Source: Dickeya poaceiphila (lineage in GTDB: Bacteria; Pseudomonadota; Gammaproteobacteria; Enterobacterales; Enterobacteriaceae). Taken from it: a stretch of 64,000 bases of DNA. Both the position numbers and the translations under genes were made by a program. Numbering within the stretch: position 1 is the stretch's first letter; the number at the start of each line of letters is the position of its first letter. The stretch is taken from assembly GCF_007858975.2 (NCBI RefSeq), contig NZ_CP042220.2, forward strand, positions 1,302,001 through 1,366,000. Reading direction: 5' to 3'. Shown here one piece after another: positions 51,730-61,009 of the stretch. Under the pieces are notes generated by a model, which ran no database searches, was not told the DNA's origin, and worked only from the letters and a program-made list of their open reading frames with translations.

Positions 51730-51852
51730 AGGGGCTGAGTGCCTTTATCGCGGTGAATAAAAATCAACAGCATGAAGCGATGACAGGGCGCGTCCTGCGT
51801 GATACGTTCAAAACTCATCTTGTTTACCGTTCTTCGAGGCCAGCGACGCGCT

Positions 51853-52578
51853 ATGACGATGCGAAACGCAGATTGTCCTTCCTCATTACGCTCTCCTTCT
51901 TTACTCATCGTACAGATGGGTGAACCCCCTGAGCCTATCGCGCAGGCTGTCGGTCAGCAGGCTGACTGGTTTTGCAGCGCACTGGCCGATGAAGGCGTGC
52001 AACTGCATGTGGTGCGGCCAGACGCCGGTGACGCCTTGCCGCATCCCGGCGAGCATGATGCCGCTATTATCAGCGGCTCCTGGTCGATGGTGACTGACCG
52101 GCTGGACTGGAGCGAGCGTACCGCTGAGTGGCTACGCCAGAGCGTGCAGGTCGGGTTGCCGGTGCTGGGCGTGTGCTACGGTCATCAACTGTTAGCTCAT
52201 GCGTTGGGCGGCACGGTGGCGGATAACCCTAATGGGCGGGAAATGGGGCTGAAGACGGTAACGCTGCATGACCATGCCGTAACTGATGCGCTGCTGACAA
52301 CGATGCCGACGCAATTCAGCGCCTACCTTAGCCATCTCCAGTCGGTGGTGACACCGCCGCCGGGTGCTCAGGTGCTGGCGACATCGGAACAGGATGGATG
52401 CCAGATTATTCGTTACACGTCGCATACCTTATCATTCCAGTTTCACCCGGAAATGGATGCGGCAGTGATGAACGCCTGCCTGCGCCACTGCGCCTTGCCG
52501 GAAATCACCGACAGCGCTGAACCGGTGTGGGCGCGGCGGTTGCTGCGGGATTTTGTCCGGCAGGCGTTGTCCCGCTAA
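51853..52578 (+). CDS. Class I glutamine amidotransferase-like protein
   Basis: A stand-alone class I (triad) glutaminase-fold protein, resembling GuaA-N-terminal/YfeJ-like amidotransferases. The nucleophile is C108 in VLGVCYGHQLLAHALGG; the histidine and glutamate of the triad are in FQFHPEMDAAVM near the end. The true substrate is unknown. The start is uncertain: ATG 51853 or 51859 are the best candidates, and the frame runs back to 51799 without a good ribosome site. It ends five bases before the MocR-type gene, so the two are probably cotranscribed. Confidence 0.75.
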   Translation: MTMRNADCPSSLRSPSLLIVQMGEPPEPIAQAVGQQADWFCSALADEGVQLHVVRPDAGDALPHPGEHDAAIISGSWSMVTDRLDWSERTAEWLRQSVQVGLPVLGVCYGHQLLAHALGGTVADNPNGREMGLKTVTLHDHAVTDALLTTMPTQFSAYLSHLQSVVTPPPGAQVLATSEQDGCQIIRYTSHTLSFQFHPEMDAAVMNACLRHCALPEITDSAEPVWARRLLRDFVRQALSR

Positions 52579-52583
52579 GGAGC

Positions 52584-54011
52584 ATGGCACTGGCTAAGTT
52601 CGAACAACTGGCTGACCAGATGCGCGAGCAGTTACAGGCGGGTATCTGGCAACCGGGGGAAAAACTGCCGTCGCTGCGCGAAAAAGTGGTGCAATCCGGC
52701 CTGAGCCTGATGACGGTGCTTCATTCCTACCAGTTGCTGGAAAGTCAGGGCTGGATTGTGTCGCGTCCGCAGTCTGGCTATTACGCCGCGCCGAGTATTG
52801 AAAGGCCGATTGCGCCGCCAGCCAGTGGCGATGTGGTGCATCTGACGGAAAAGGTTGACGTCAATCGCTTTATCTTCGATGTGTTGCACGCCAGCCGTTC
52901 ACCCGGTATGGTGCCGTTTGGTTCTGCTTTTCCCGACCCAAGGTTATTTCCCCAACGTCAACTGACGCGCTCACTGGCAACGGTAGCGCGCCGTATGCAA
53001 CCGGAGAGTGCGCTGGACAACCTGCCGCCCGGCAACGAGCGGCTACGCAAACAGATTGCCCAGCGCTATGCGCTGCAAGGTATCGCGGTATCGCCGGAGG
53101 AAATAGTCATTACCAGCGGCGCGATGGAGTCACTCAACCTCAGCTTGCAGATGTTGACTCGCCCCGGCGATTACGTAGTGGTGGAATCACCGTCGTTTTA
53201 CGGCGCATTGCAGGCTATCGAACGTTTACAACTGAAAGCCATCGCTATCGCCACGCATCCGCATACCGGTATTGATCTGGCGGCATTGCGACAGGCATTG
53301 CAGGACTATCCGATCCGCGCTTGCTGGCTGATGACCAATTTTCATAACCCGCTCGGTTGTACGCTGGCATGGGAGAAAAAGCAGCAACTGGCCGCGCTGT
53401 TGAGCGAGCATCAGGTACCGTTGATTGAAGATGATGTCTACAGTGAGCTGTACGCCGGTCCTCATCGGCCGCTGCCGGTCAAAGCGTTGGATACGCAAGG
53501 CCAGGTACTGCACTGCTCTTCGTTTTCAAAAAATCTGGTCGCCGGATTTCGTGTTGGTTGGGTGGCGGCAGGCCGCTTTGCGCAAGGTGTCCAGCGGCTG
53601 CAACTGATGAGTACACTGTCTGCCAGTGCACCGATGCAATTGGCGGTGGCCGATTATCTGGCGACCAGTAGTTACGATAGCCATTTGCGGCGCTTACGAC
53701 GTACTCTGGAGCAACGCAAGCATCGGTTGTATCAGGCGATGAAGGCGCATTTTCCTGCCGGTGTGGATATTTATTACGCTGACGGCGGCTATTTTCTGTG
53801 GCTGGCGCTGCCGCAAGGGTTCAATAGCGTTGAACTTTATCAGCAGGCGCTGGTGCAAGGCATCAGTATTGCGCCGGGCAGGATGTTCACTACCAGCGAT
53901 AAGTTTGATCGCTATTTCCGTATGAATACCTCCTTCGAATGGCAGGAGAAAACAGAAAACGCCATTATCGCGTTGGCGATGTTGTTGAAAAACGCACTCT
54001 CCTCGTCCTGA
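52584..54011 (+). CDS. MocR-type GntR/aminotransferase transcriptional regulator
   Basis: A regulator with an N-terminal GntR winged helix (about residues 5-72, GEKLPSLREKVVQSGLSLMT) fused to a PLP-dependent aminotransferase-like domain. The PLP lysine is in HCSSFSKNLVAGFRVGW, and NFHNPLGCTL and EDDVYSELY match the cofactor site. Members sense amino acids or PLP derivatives. The start ATG 52584 follows TAAGGAG, the stop of the amidotransferase. The length of 475 is typical of YjiR/YdcR-like proteins. Its target genes are not evident; the amidotransferase next door is a candidate. Confidence 0.85.
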   Translation: MALAKFEQLADQMREQLQAGIWQPGEKLPSLREKVVQSGLSLMTVLHSYQLLESQGWIVSRPQSGYYAAPSIERPIAPPASGDVVHLTEKVDVNRFIFDVLHASRSPGMVPFGSAFPDPRLFPQRQLTRSLATVARRMQPESALDNLPPGNERLRKQIAQRYALQGIAVSPEEIVITSGAMESLNLSLQMLTRPGDYVVVESPSFYGALQAIERLQLKAIAIATHPHTGIDLAALRQALQDYPIRACWLMTNFHNPLGCTLAWEKKQQLAALLSEHQVPLIEDDVYSELYAGPHRPLPVKALDTQGQVLHCSSFSKNLVAGFRVGWVAAGRFAQGVQRLQLMSTLSASAPMQLAVADYLATSSYDSHLRRLRRTLEQRKHRLYQAMKAHFPAGVDIYYADGGYFLWLALPQGFNSVELYQQALVQGISIAPGRMFTTSDKFDRYFRMNTSFEWQEKTENAIIALAMLLKNALSSS

Positions 54012-54644
54012 TCGGTAACCCGCGTTATTTATCGTTTCCCATCAAAAATAATCGATTCACGGTCATATCATGTCGGGCGTTATTTATTTTACGCCGTCTG
54101 CGGTATTTATTTTTTTATCATCAGACGTGGTATTCCTCTTTTGTCGAAGGAACAGATACTTTGTTTTGTTTATAAAGAAAATCTTAATTATTTCTTGTTG
54201 GTATAACGTGGAAGAGAACACTCGCCTGCAATCGATATGTAAATAAATATACAGCGATACAAGGGGTTGATCCTCATTGATAATGAGAATGATTATTCTT
54301 AACTGTGTGATAACGTTAAAAAACAGCCGTGCTACGACGAATTGTGACTTATTTGTTGTTATTGAGATAATTAATTGGCGCTTTTTATTCGTCGGTACAT
54401 AATACATATGTTTGATAGGGTTTTATGCACTCACCCTGTCAGCATTCATTCATATTAATAAAGTATTAATACATAAAATACGATATTACCCCCAATAATC
54501 AGAGTTGCGGGACAACGTGTTGAACAACGCCGCGCGTTGCCTTTTCAGGGTAGGGCTCAGGTGAGCCTGATAGCACAGCCGATGGACCTGCAATTCGACG
54601 TATGACGGGTATAGCTCTGAGTGATGTCGTGCGAGGAATCTCCC
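54012..54644 (+). other. AT-rich region upstream of fdoG
   Basis: About 630 bases, AT-rich, with no convincing gene. It must hold the fdo promoter and perhaps a terminator for the MocR-type gene. A Fur-box-like site at 54279-54297 is the clearest regulatory candidate. A 107-codon minus-strand frame (54084-54407) is Ile/Lys/Asn-rich and has no support. Confidence 0.4.
54279..54297. promoter_or_regulatory. Fur-box-like sequence
   Basis: GATAATGAGAATGATTATT matches the 19-base Fur consensus at 16 positions by my count. It lies about 350 bases before fdoG with no closer gene, so its target (fdoG, or an unseen small RNA) is unclear. Confidence 0.5.
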
Positions 54645-57600
54645 ATGCAGGTCAGCAGAAGACAGTTCTTTAAAATATGCGCAGGCGGTATGGCCGGAAC
54701 GACGGTCACCGCACTGGGCTTTTCACCCAGCGCGGCGTTAGCCGAAACGCGGCAATATAAATTATTGCGCGCCAAAGAGACGCGCAATAATTGCACCTAC
54801 TGTTCAGTCGGGTGCGGCATTTTGATGTACAGCCTCGGCGATGGCGCTAAAAACGCCAACGCCTCCATTTACCATATCGAAGGCGATCCGGATCATCCGG
54901 TCAGCCGGGGGGCGCTGTGCCCGAAAGGCGCGGGTCTGGTGGATTTTATCCACAGCGATCAGCGTCTGACATACCCGGAATATCGCGCACCAGGGTCTGA
55001 CAAGTGGCAACGCATCAGTTGGGAAGAGGCGTTTGAACGTATCGCCCGCCTGATGAAAAAAGACCGTGACGCCAATTTCGTCGAGAAAAACGCCGCCGGG
55101 GTGACGGTTAACCGTTGGTTGACCACCGGGATGTTGTGCTCGTCAGCAGCCAGTAATGAAACTGGGATTCTTGATCAGAAATTCTCTCGTGCGCTGGGGA
55201 TGGTCGGTATCGATACCCAGGCACGCCTCTGTCATGCTCCAACGGTGGCGGCGCTGGCGCCGACTTTTGGCCGTGGCGCCATGACCAACAACTGGGTAGA
55301 CATCAAAAACGCCAACATCATTCTGGTGATGGGCGGCAACCCGGCGGAAGCGCACCCGGTTGGTTTTAAATGGGCGGTAGAAGCCAAAATTCACAATGGT
55401 GCCAAGTTGATCGTGGTTGACCCGCGTTTCAACCGTTCCGCCGCCGTCGCGGATCTCTACTCGCCGATTCGCGCCGGTTCCGACATCACCTTCCTGCTGG
55501 GTGTGGTGAACTACCTGCTGAGCCACGGCAAGGTGCAGATGCAATATGTGAAGGCTTACACCAACGCCAGTCTGGTCGTGCGTGATGATTACCATTTTGA
55601 TGAAGGTATTTTCAGCGGCTACGACGCAAAGGAGCGTAAGTATGACCGCACCAGCTGGCAGTATGAACTGGATGAAAACGGTTTTGCCAAACGCGATGAC
55701 ACCCTGAGCCATCCGCGTTGCGTCTGGAACCTGTTGAAAGAGCATGTCAGCCGTTACACGCCGGATCTGGTGACGAATGTTTGCGGCACGCCAAAACAGG
55801 ATTTTCTCACCATTTGTGATTTGCTGGCCTCAACCTGTGTGCCGGATCGCACCGCGACCATCATGTACGCATTGGGCTGGACGCAACACACCGCCGGTGC
55901 GCAGATGATCCGTACTGCGGGGATGATTCAGTTGCTGTTGGGCAACGTCGGCATGGCGGGGGGCGGCGTGAATGCATTGCGCGGTCATTCCAACATTCAG
56001 GGCTATACCGATCTGGGCTTGCTGTCGTTGAACCTGCCGGGCTACATGCCGTTGCCGTCGGAAAAACAGACCACGCTGAAAGACTATCTGGATCAGATCA
56101 CCCCGAAAGCGTTGCTGGCGGATCAGGTCAACTACTGGAAGAACACACCTAAGTTTTTTATCAGCATGATGAAGAGCTTTTGGGGCGATAAGGCGCAAAA
56201 AGAGAACGACTGGGGTTACGACTGGTTGCCGAAATGGGACAAAAGCTACGATGCGCTGGCTTACTCCCGCATGATGCTGGATGGTAAGGTCAATGGCTAC
56301 ATCGTGCAGGGTTTCAACCCGATAGCCGCCTTTGCGGACTCCAATAAGGCGCGCGATGCGCTGGCGAAGCTGAAATATCTGGTGATCATCGACCCGCTGG
56401 CGACGGAAACCTCCAATTTCTGGCAGAACCACGGCGAACTGAATGATGTTGATCCCGCTAAGATTCAGACCGAGGTGTTCCGCCTGCCGTCCAGTTGTTT
56501 TGCTGAAGAAAACGGTTCCATCGTTAACTCTGGTCGTTGGTTGCAGTGGCACTATCAGGGCGCTGAGCCACCGGGTGAGGCTCGTCACGATGGCGTAATC
56601 ATCGCGGGTCTGTTTCTGCGTCTGCGCGAGCTGTATGCCAAAGAAGGCGGCGCGAATCCGGCGCCTGTGCTCAATATGAGCTGGGATTACCAGCAGCCGG
56701 AAGATCCGTCCGCCGAAGAGATCACCAAAGAGGCCAATGGTCGCGCGCTGGCGGATCTGTTCGATGACAAAGGCAACCTGTTGCTGAAGAAAGGCCAACT
56801 GCTGCCTGACTTCTCTCTGTTGCGCGATGATGGCTCTACCGCCAGTTTTTGCTGGATTTACACCGGCTCGTGGACAGAGGCGGGCAACCAGATGGCGCGC
56901 CGCGACAACGCCGACCCGTCGGGCCTCGGTTGTACGCCGGGATGGGCCTGGTGCTGGCCACAGAACCGCCGAATTCTCTATAACCGCGCTTCGGCGGACG
57001 AGCAAGGTCGCCCGTGGGACCCGAAACGTGAGCTGATTCGCTGGAATGGTCAGAAGTGGACCGGCGTTGACGTGCCGGATTTTGCCGCCACTGTGCCACC
57101 GGGCAGTGCTGCCGGGCCGTTCATCATGCAGGCTGAGGGACTGGGCCGTCTGTTCGCCATCGACAAAATGGCGGAAGGTCCGTTCCCGGCGCATTACGAG
57201 CCAACCGAATCGCCGCTGAAAACTAACCCGGTGTACAGCAAGGCGCTAATCAACCCGGTCGCGCGCATTCTGGAAGCGGACCGCTCGCGTATGGGAACGG
57301 CGGAGGAGTTTCCGTTCGTCGCCACCACGTATTCGATTACCGAGTTGTTCCGCCACTGGACCAAGCACGCGCGACTTAACGCCATCGTTCAGCCGGAACA
57401 GTTTGTTGAAATCGGCGAAGGGCTGGCGAAGCTCAGGGGCATTCAGGCCGGCGATGTGGTGAAAGTCAGCAGCAAACGAGGCTATATCAAGGCGAAAGCG
57501 GTCGTCACCAAGCGTATCCGTACCCTGACGATTCAGGGCAAACCGGTGGAAACCATCGGCGTGCCTTGTCACTGGGGCTTTGAAGGCACCACCCAGAAAG

Positions 57601-57695
57601 GCTTTATGGCGAATATCCTGACGCCGCATGTCGGTGACGCCAACAGTCAGACGCCGGAATACAAGGCGTTTCTGGTCAATGTGGAAAAAGCGTAG
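54645..57695 (+). CDS. fdoG: Formate dehydrogenase-O major subunit, cysteine form
   Basis: The molybdopterin catalytic subunit oxidising formate at the periplasmic side. A Tat signal VSRRQFFKICAGGMAG opens it. The 4Fe-4S ligands are C50, C53 and C57 (CTYCSVGC) and C92 (LCPKG). Molybdopterin-oxidoreductase motifs follow. At residue 196, where E. coli FdnG and FdoG have UGA-encoded selenocysteine, the codon is TGT (QARLCHAPTV, 55230-55232), so no stop readthrough is needed. The start is ATG 54645 after GCGAGGA; the frame runs on to 54621. Length is 1016, like E. coli. N-terminal residues and the linked fdhE favour Fdo over Fdn. Confidence 0.95.
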   Translation: MQVSRRQFFKICAGGMAGTTVTALGFSPSAALAETRQYKLLRAKETRNNCTYCSVGCGILMYSLGDGAKNANASIYHIEGDPDHPVSRGALCPKGAGLVDFIHSDQRLTYPEYRAPGSDKWQRISWEEAFERIARLMKKDRDANFVEKNAAGVTVNRWLTTGMLCSSAASNETGILDQKFSRALGMVGIDTQARLCHAPTVAALAPTFGRGAMTNNWVDIKNANIILVMGGNPAEAHPVGFKWAVEAKIHNGAKLIVVDPRFNRSAAVADLYSPIRAGSDITFLLGVVNYLLSHGKVQMQYVKAYTNASLVVRDDYHFDEGIFSGYDAKERKYDRTSWQYELDENGFAKRDDTLSHPRCVWNLLKEHVSRYTPDLVTNVCGTPKQDFLTICDLLASTCVPDRTATIMYALGWTQHTAGAQMIRTAGMIQLLLGNVGMAGGGVNALRGHSNIQGYTDLGLLSLNLPGYMPLPSEKQTTLKDYLDQITPKALLADQVNYWKNTPKFFISMMKSFWGDKAQKENDWGYDWLPKWDKSYDALAYSRMMLDGKVNGYIVQGFNPIAAFADSNKARDALAKLKYLVIIDPLATETSNFWQNHGELNDVDPAKIQTEVFRLPSSCFAEENGSIVNSGRWLQWHYQGAEPPGEARHDGVIIAGLFLRLRELYAKEGGANPAPVLNMSWDYQQPEDPSAEEITKEANGRALADLFDDKGNLLLKKGQLLPDFSLLRDDGSTASFCWIYTGSWTEAGNQMARRDNADPSGLGCTPGWAWCWPQNRRILYNRASADEQGRPWDPKRELIRWNGQKWTGVDVPDFAATVPPGSAAGPFIMQAEGLGRLFAIDKMAEGPFPAHYEPTESPLKTNPVYSKALINPVARILEADRSRMGTAEEFPFVATTYSITELFRHWTKHARLNAIVQPEQFVEIGEGLAKLRGIQAGDVVKVSSKRGYIKAKAVVTKRIRTLTIQGKPVETIGVPCHWGFEGTTQKGFMANILTPHVGDANSQTPEYKAFLVNVEKA

Positions 57696-57710
57696 TCGCG
57701 GAGAAACACT

Positions 57711-58613
57711 ATGGCAATGCAATCACAAGATATCATCCGTCGCTCCGCGACCAACTCACTGACGCCGCCGCCGCAGGCCCGCAACCACAAAGAGCAGGTT
57801 GCCAAACTGATCGACGTCACTACCTGTATCGGCTGCAAAGCCTGTCAGGTGGCGTGCTCCGAGTGGAATGACATCCGCGATGACGTGGGGCACAACGTTG
57901 GTGTCTATGACAACCCGACCGATCTGAGCGCCAAATCCTGGACGGTGATGCGTTTCGCGGAGTTCGAGGAAAACGGCAAACTGGAGTGGCTGATCCGCAA
58001 GGACGGCTGTATGCACTGTGCCGATCCGGGCTGCCTGAAGGCGTGTCCGTCGGAAGGGGCGATTATCCAGTACGCCAACGGCATCGTCGATTTTCAGTCT
58101 GAACACTGCATCGGTTGCGGCTACTGTATTGCTGGCTGCCCGTTCAACGTGCCACGCATCAACAAGGACGACAACAAGGTGTACAAGTGCACCCTGTGTG
58201 TTGACCGGGTCGAAGTGGGTCAGGAACCGTCATGCGTGAAGACCTGCCCGACCGGCGCGATTCATTTCGGCACCAAGGACGAAATGAAAGTGTTGGCAAC
58301 TGAGCGGGTGAAAGACCTGAACAGCCGGGGTTACAAGAACGCCGGTCTGTACGACCCGGCAGGGGTGGGCGGCACGCACGTGATGTACGTGCTGCACCAC
58401 GCAGACAGGCCGGAGTTGTACAACGGCCTGCCGGCTAATCCGAGCATCAGCCCGGCAGTCACCTTCTGGAAAGGCATCTGGAAACCGTTGGCGGCCATCG
58501 GCTTTGCCGCCACCTTCGCGGCCAGCGTATTCCACTACGTGGGTATCGGCCCGAACCGGGTAGAAGAGGACGATGACGCGCACCATGAGGGCAAGCAGCA
58601 TGAAAAAGAGTAA
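57711..58613 (+). CDS. fdoH: Formate dehydrogenase iron-sulfur subunit
   Basis: The electron-transfer subunit linking FdoG to the cytochrome b subunit. Four 4Fe-4S segments are visible: [41 protein letters not shown], and CTLCVDR with CVKTCP. A C-terminal transmembrane helix ([20 protein letters not shown], about 250-275) anchors it. The length of 300 equals E. coli FdoH. It follows fdoG by 15 bases and overlaps fdoI by 14. Confidence 0.95.
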   Translation: MAMQSQDIIRRSATNSLTPPPQARNHKEQVAKLIDVTTCIGCKACQVACSEWNDIRDDVGHNVGVYDNPTDLSAKSWTVMRFAEFEENGKLEWLIRKDGCMHCADPGCLKACPSEGAIIQYANGIVDFQSEHCIGCGYCIAGCPFNVPRINKDDNKVYKCTLCVDRVEVGQEPSCVKTCPTGAIHFGTKDEMKVLATERVKDLNSRGYKNAGLYDPAGVGGTHVMYVLHHADRPELYNGLPANPSISPAVTFWKGIWKPLAAIGFAATFAASVFHYVGIGPNRVEEDDDAHHEGKQHEKE

Positions 58614-59232
58614 TCGGATTCAGCGTTACAGCGCCCCTGAGCGCATTAATCACTGGATTGTGGCGTTCTGTTTTGTGTTCGCTGCACTGAGCGGGCTGGG
58701 GTTTTTCTTCCCGTCGCTCAACTGGCTGATGAATGTGCTGGGTACGCCGCAACTGGCGCGCATCCTGCACCCGTTTGTCGGGGTGGTGATGTTTGTCGCT
58801 TTCCTGCTGATGTTTTTACGCTACTGGAAACACAACCTGATTGAACGCAGCGATCTGGAGTGGGCGAAGAACATCCACAAGATCGCCCGTAACGAAGAAG
58901 TTGGCGATACCGGTCGTTATAACTTTGGTCAAAAGTGTGTGTTCTGGCTGGCGATTCTCTGCCTGCTGCTGTTGCTGGCGAGCGGGATTGTTGTCTGGCG
59001 GCCATACTTCGCGCCGTCATTCTCCATTCCGGTGATCCGCGCGGCTCTGGTGGTGCATTCGGTATCCGCTGTCGGGTTGATCCTAACCATCATGGTGCAT
59101 GTGTACGCTGCGTTGTGGGTGAAGGGCACCATCACTGCGATGGTGGAGGGCTGGGTATCCAGCAGTTGGGCGAAGAAACATCATCCTCGCTGGTATCGTG
59201 AGCTGCAATCCAAAGGGCAGGATAAGCACTGA
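58600..59232 (+). CDS. fdoI: Formate dehydrogenase cytochrome b556 subunit
   Basis: The membrane subunit carrying two b hemes and the quinone site. Four hydrophobic segments are seen in 210 residues. Heme-ligand histidines include [12 protein letters not shown] near the N-terminus, [10 protein letters not shown], and [20 protein letters not shown]. The start ATG 58600 ([19 protein letters not shown]) lies inside the fdoH end. A hairpin repeat follows. Confidence 0.93.
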   Translation: MKKSNRIQRYSAPERINHWIVAFCFVFAALSGLGFFFPSLNWLMNVLGTPQLARILHPFVGVVMFVAFLLMFLRYWKHNLIERSDLEWAKNIHKIARNEEVGDTGRYNFGQKCVFWLAILCLLLLLASGIVVWRPYFAPSFSIPVIRAALVVHSVSAVGLILTIMVHVYAALWVKGTITAMVEGWVSSSWAKKHHPRWYRELQSKGQDKH

Positions 59233-59248
59233 TCCTCATTGCAAACCA

Positions 59249-59334
59249 GGTCAAGGAGAGGCGGCGTTGAGCCTCTCCTTGTCGTGCGTGCGATGAGGTA
59301 ACAAAGAAACGATACCGTTTATCTTGCACGAAAC
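59249..59334 (-). repeat. Hairpin repeat, copy 2
   Basis: The reverse-complement partner of 48473-48558. It carries the same 11-bp stem (CAAGGAGAGGC at 59252-59262, GCCTCTCCTTG at 59271-59281) with an 8-base loop, one base shorter than copy 1. It lies between fdoI and the convergent MFS gene, where it could also slow transcription. Confidence 0.75.
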
Positions 59335-59398
59335 ACTTCCCTGATCAGACAAACTTACTCGTTCACAAAGCAACATGGCTGTTTGCCTACAGCCTAAC

Positions 59399-60700
59399 TC
59401 ACCTATTGACCAGTTTTGCCGGTAGCGCCACCACCAGCAGTGAGCTGAGTAGCAGGCAGAAAGCAAAGAACCACAGCGCGCCGCTACCGCTGCCGGTTAA
59501 CTCCATCGCAAACCCCATGATTGAATTGCTGACCAGACCGGCGATATTCGCCAGCGAACAGGCCAGCGCGAATCCGGTGGCGGCGGCGGTGCCCGTGAGA
59601 AAGGTGGCCGGCAGGCTGAAGAACACCGGCACAGTACCGATGATGGCGGCCTGCGCCACCGAGAACAGCAACACCGTCATCACGATGTTTTGGGTGAAGA
59701 GGGTGCTGGCCGCCATCGCCGCCGCACCGAGCCAAAATGGCACGATGATGTGCCAGCGCCGTTCGCGCAACCGGTCAGAGCTGACGCCAAGCAGCACCAT
59801 GCCCGCCAGAGCCGCGAGGCTGGGAACCGCCGTCAACAAACCAATCTGCCCAAGATCGGCCACGCCGGCCTTTTTAATGAAGGTCGGCAGCCAGAACCCC
59901 ATGGCATAAGCGCACAGCAAAATTGAAAAGTCGATGCCGCCCAGCATCCAGACTTTCAGGTTCAGGAAGCCGTCACGAAAACGGTGCTTCAGATGAGGTG
60001 CTTCACGGGTATCTATCGCCAGATCGGCGTGTACCTGCGCTTTATCCGTCTCGCTCAGCCAGTGCGCCTGATCAACCGCTTCCGGCAGCAGCCAGAAGGT
60101 CAGCACGCCAAGCAGTACGCTTGGCAGGCCCTCCAGCAGGAACATCCATTGCCAGCCGTGCAACCCGTAAGCCAAATCAAAATACGACATGATCCAGCCT
60201 GACAGCGGGCCGCCCACTACGCTTGAGAGCGGCAGACCGATCATAAACAGTGAAATAATGCGCCCACGCCGCCAGGAGGGGAACCAGCGTGTCAGGTAGA
60301 ACAGCACGCCGGGCAGAAAGCCGGCTTCCGCCGCGCCAAGTAAAAAACGCAGTACATAGAACTGGGTTGGCGTAGTGACGAACATTGTCCCGGCAGACAG
60401 CAACCCCCAACTGATCATGATGCGTGCAATCCATATGCGGGCGCCGACGCGTTGCAGAATCAGGTTGCTCGGCACTTCAAACAAGATGTAGCCGACGAAG
60501 AATAACCCGGCGCCCAGACCAAAGGCGACATCGTTGAGCGCCAACTGATTCGCCATCTGTAGTTTCGCCAGCCCGATATTGATGCGATCAAGATAAGCGG
60601 CGAGATAGCACAGGCACAAAAAGGGAATCAACCGCCAGGCAATTTTGCGGTAAACCCATTCAGCGCCCGATGTGGGATTGTGAGAATTCACTGCAGTCAT
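59399..60700 (-). CDS. MFS transporter, anion:cation symporter type
   Basis: An inner-membrane permease of the major facilitator superfamily, anion:cation symporter (ACS) group, whose members carry sugar acids, phthalates and other organic anions. About twelve hydrophobic segments are visible in 433 residues. The start region carries the ACS-like LDRINIGLAKLQM, and FLLGAAEAGFLPGVLFYLTRWFP matches the helix 4-5 region. The substrate cannot be told. The gene interrupts the fdoGHI-fdhE order known from E. coli and runs against it, so it looks like an insertion. It is divergent from fdhE. Confidence 0.85.
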   Translation of the reverse strand: MTAVNSHNPTSGAEWVYRKIAWRLIPFLCLCYLAAYLDRINIGLAKLQMANQLALNDVAFGLGAGLFFVGYILFEVPSNLILQRVGARIWIARIMISWGLLSAGTMFVTTPTQFYVLRFLLGAAEAGFLPGVLFYLTRWFPSWRRGRIISLFMIGLPLSSVVGGPLSGWIMSYFDLAYGLHGWQWMFLLEGLPSVLLGVLTFWLLPEAVDQAHWLSETDKAQVHADLAIDTREAPHLKHRFRDGFLNLKVWMLGGIDFSILLCAYAMGFWLPTFIKKAGVADLGQIGLLTAVPSLAALAGMVLLGVSSDRLRERRWHIIVPFWLGAAAMAASTLFTQNIVMTVLLFSVAQAAIIGTVPVFFSLPATFLTGTAAATGFALACSLANIAGLVSNSIMGFAMELTGSGSGALWFFAFCLLLSSLLVVALPAKLVNR

Positions 60701-61009
60701 GTATGTCGTTTCCAGCGTTAGACAGCGTTATTGTTATGCGCATCGGCGGCGTGTCTTCATCATGTGCATTCCGCCATACGAAATAAATGGAAGCTGCCTG
60801 GATACGCTCAGTATAGGACAGCCGCCCAATTGTGCGGTTGATGGCCGGTTGTGTCCATCCAGTTTGGCTGATGTTTTCTACGCCTGAGCACAGTTCGGAA
60901 AATCGCTCCTTATTGTAGGGAATAACCTGTTAACATGAGGGCATCAGAACGGGACCGGCGCCATAAGGGCGTGGCCTATTCAACATGGATAAACAGGAAA
61001 TATCACCTG
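60701..61009. other. Divergent MFS / fdhE intergenic region
   Basis: About 310 bases between divergent starts, expected to hold both promoters. An in-frame extension of fdhE to 60935 has no ribosome site and does not match the family. I see no clear promoter or operator. Confidence 0.4.

Noticed and set aside
54084..54407. 107-codon minus-strand frame upstream of fdoG
   Set aside because: It is low-complexity Ile/Lys/Asn-rich, lacks a clear ribosome site and covers the Fur-like site.
55830..57194. 454-codon minus-strand frame
   Set aside because: It is antisense to fdoG and Arg/Gln/His-rich; no ribosome site or family match.
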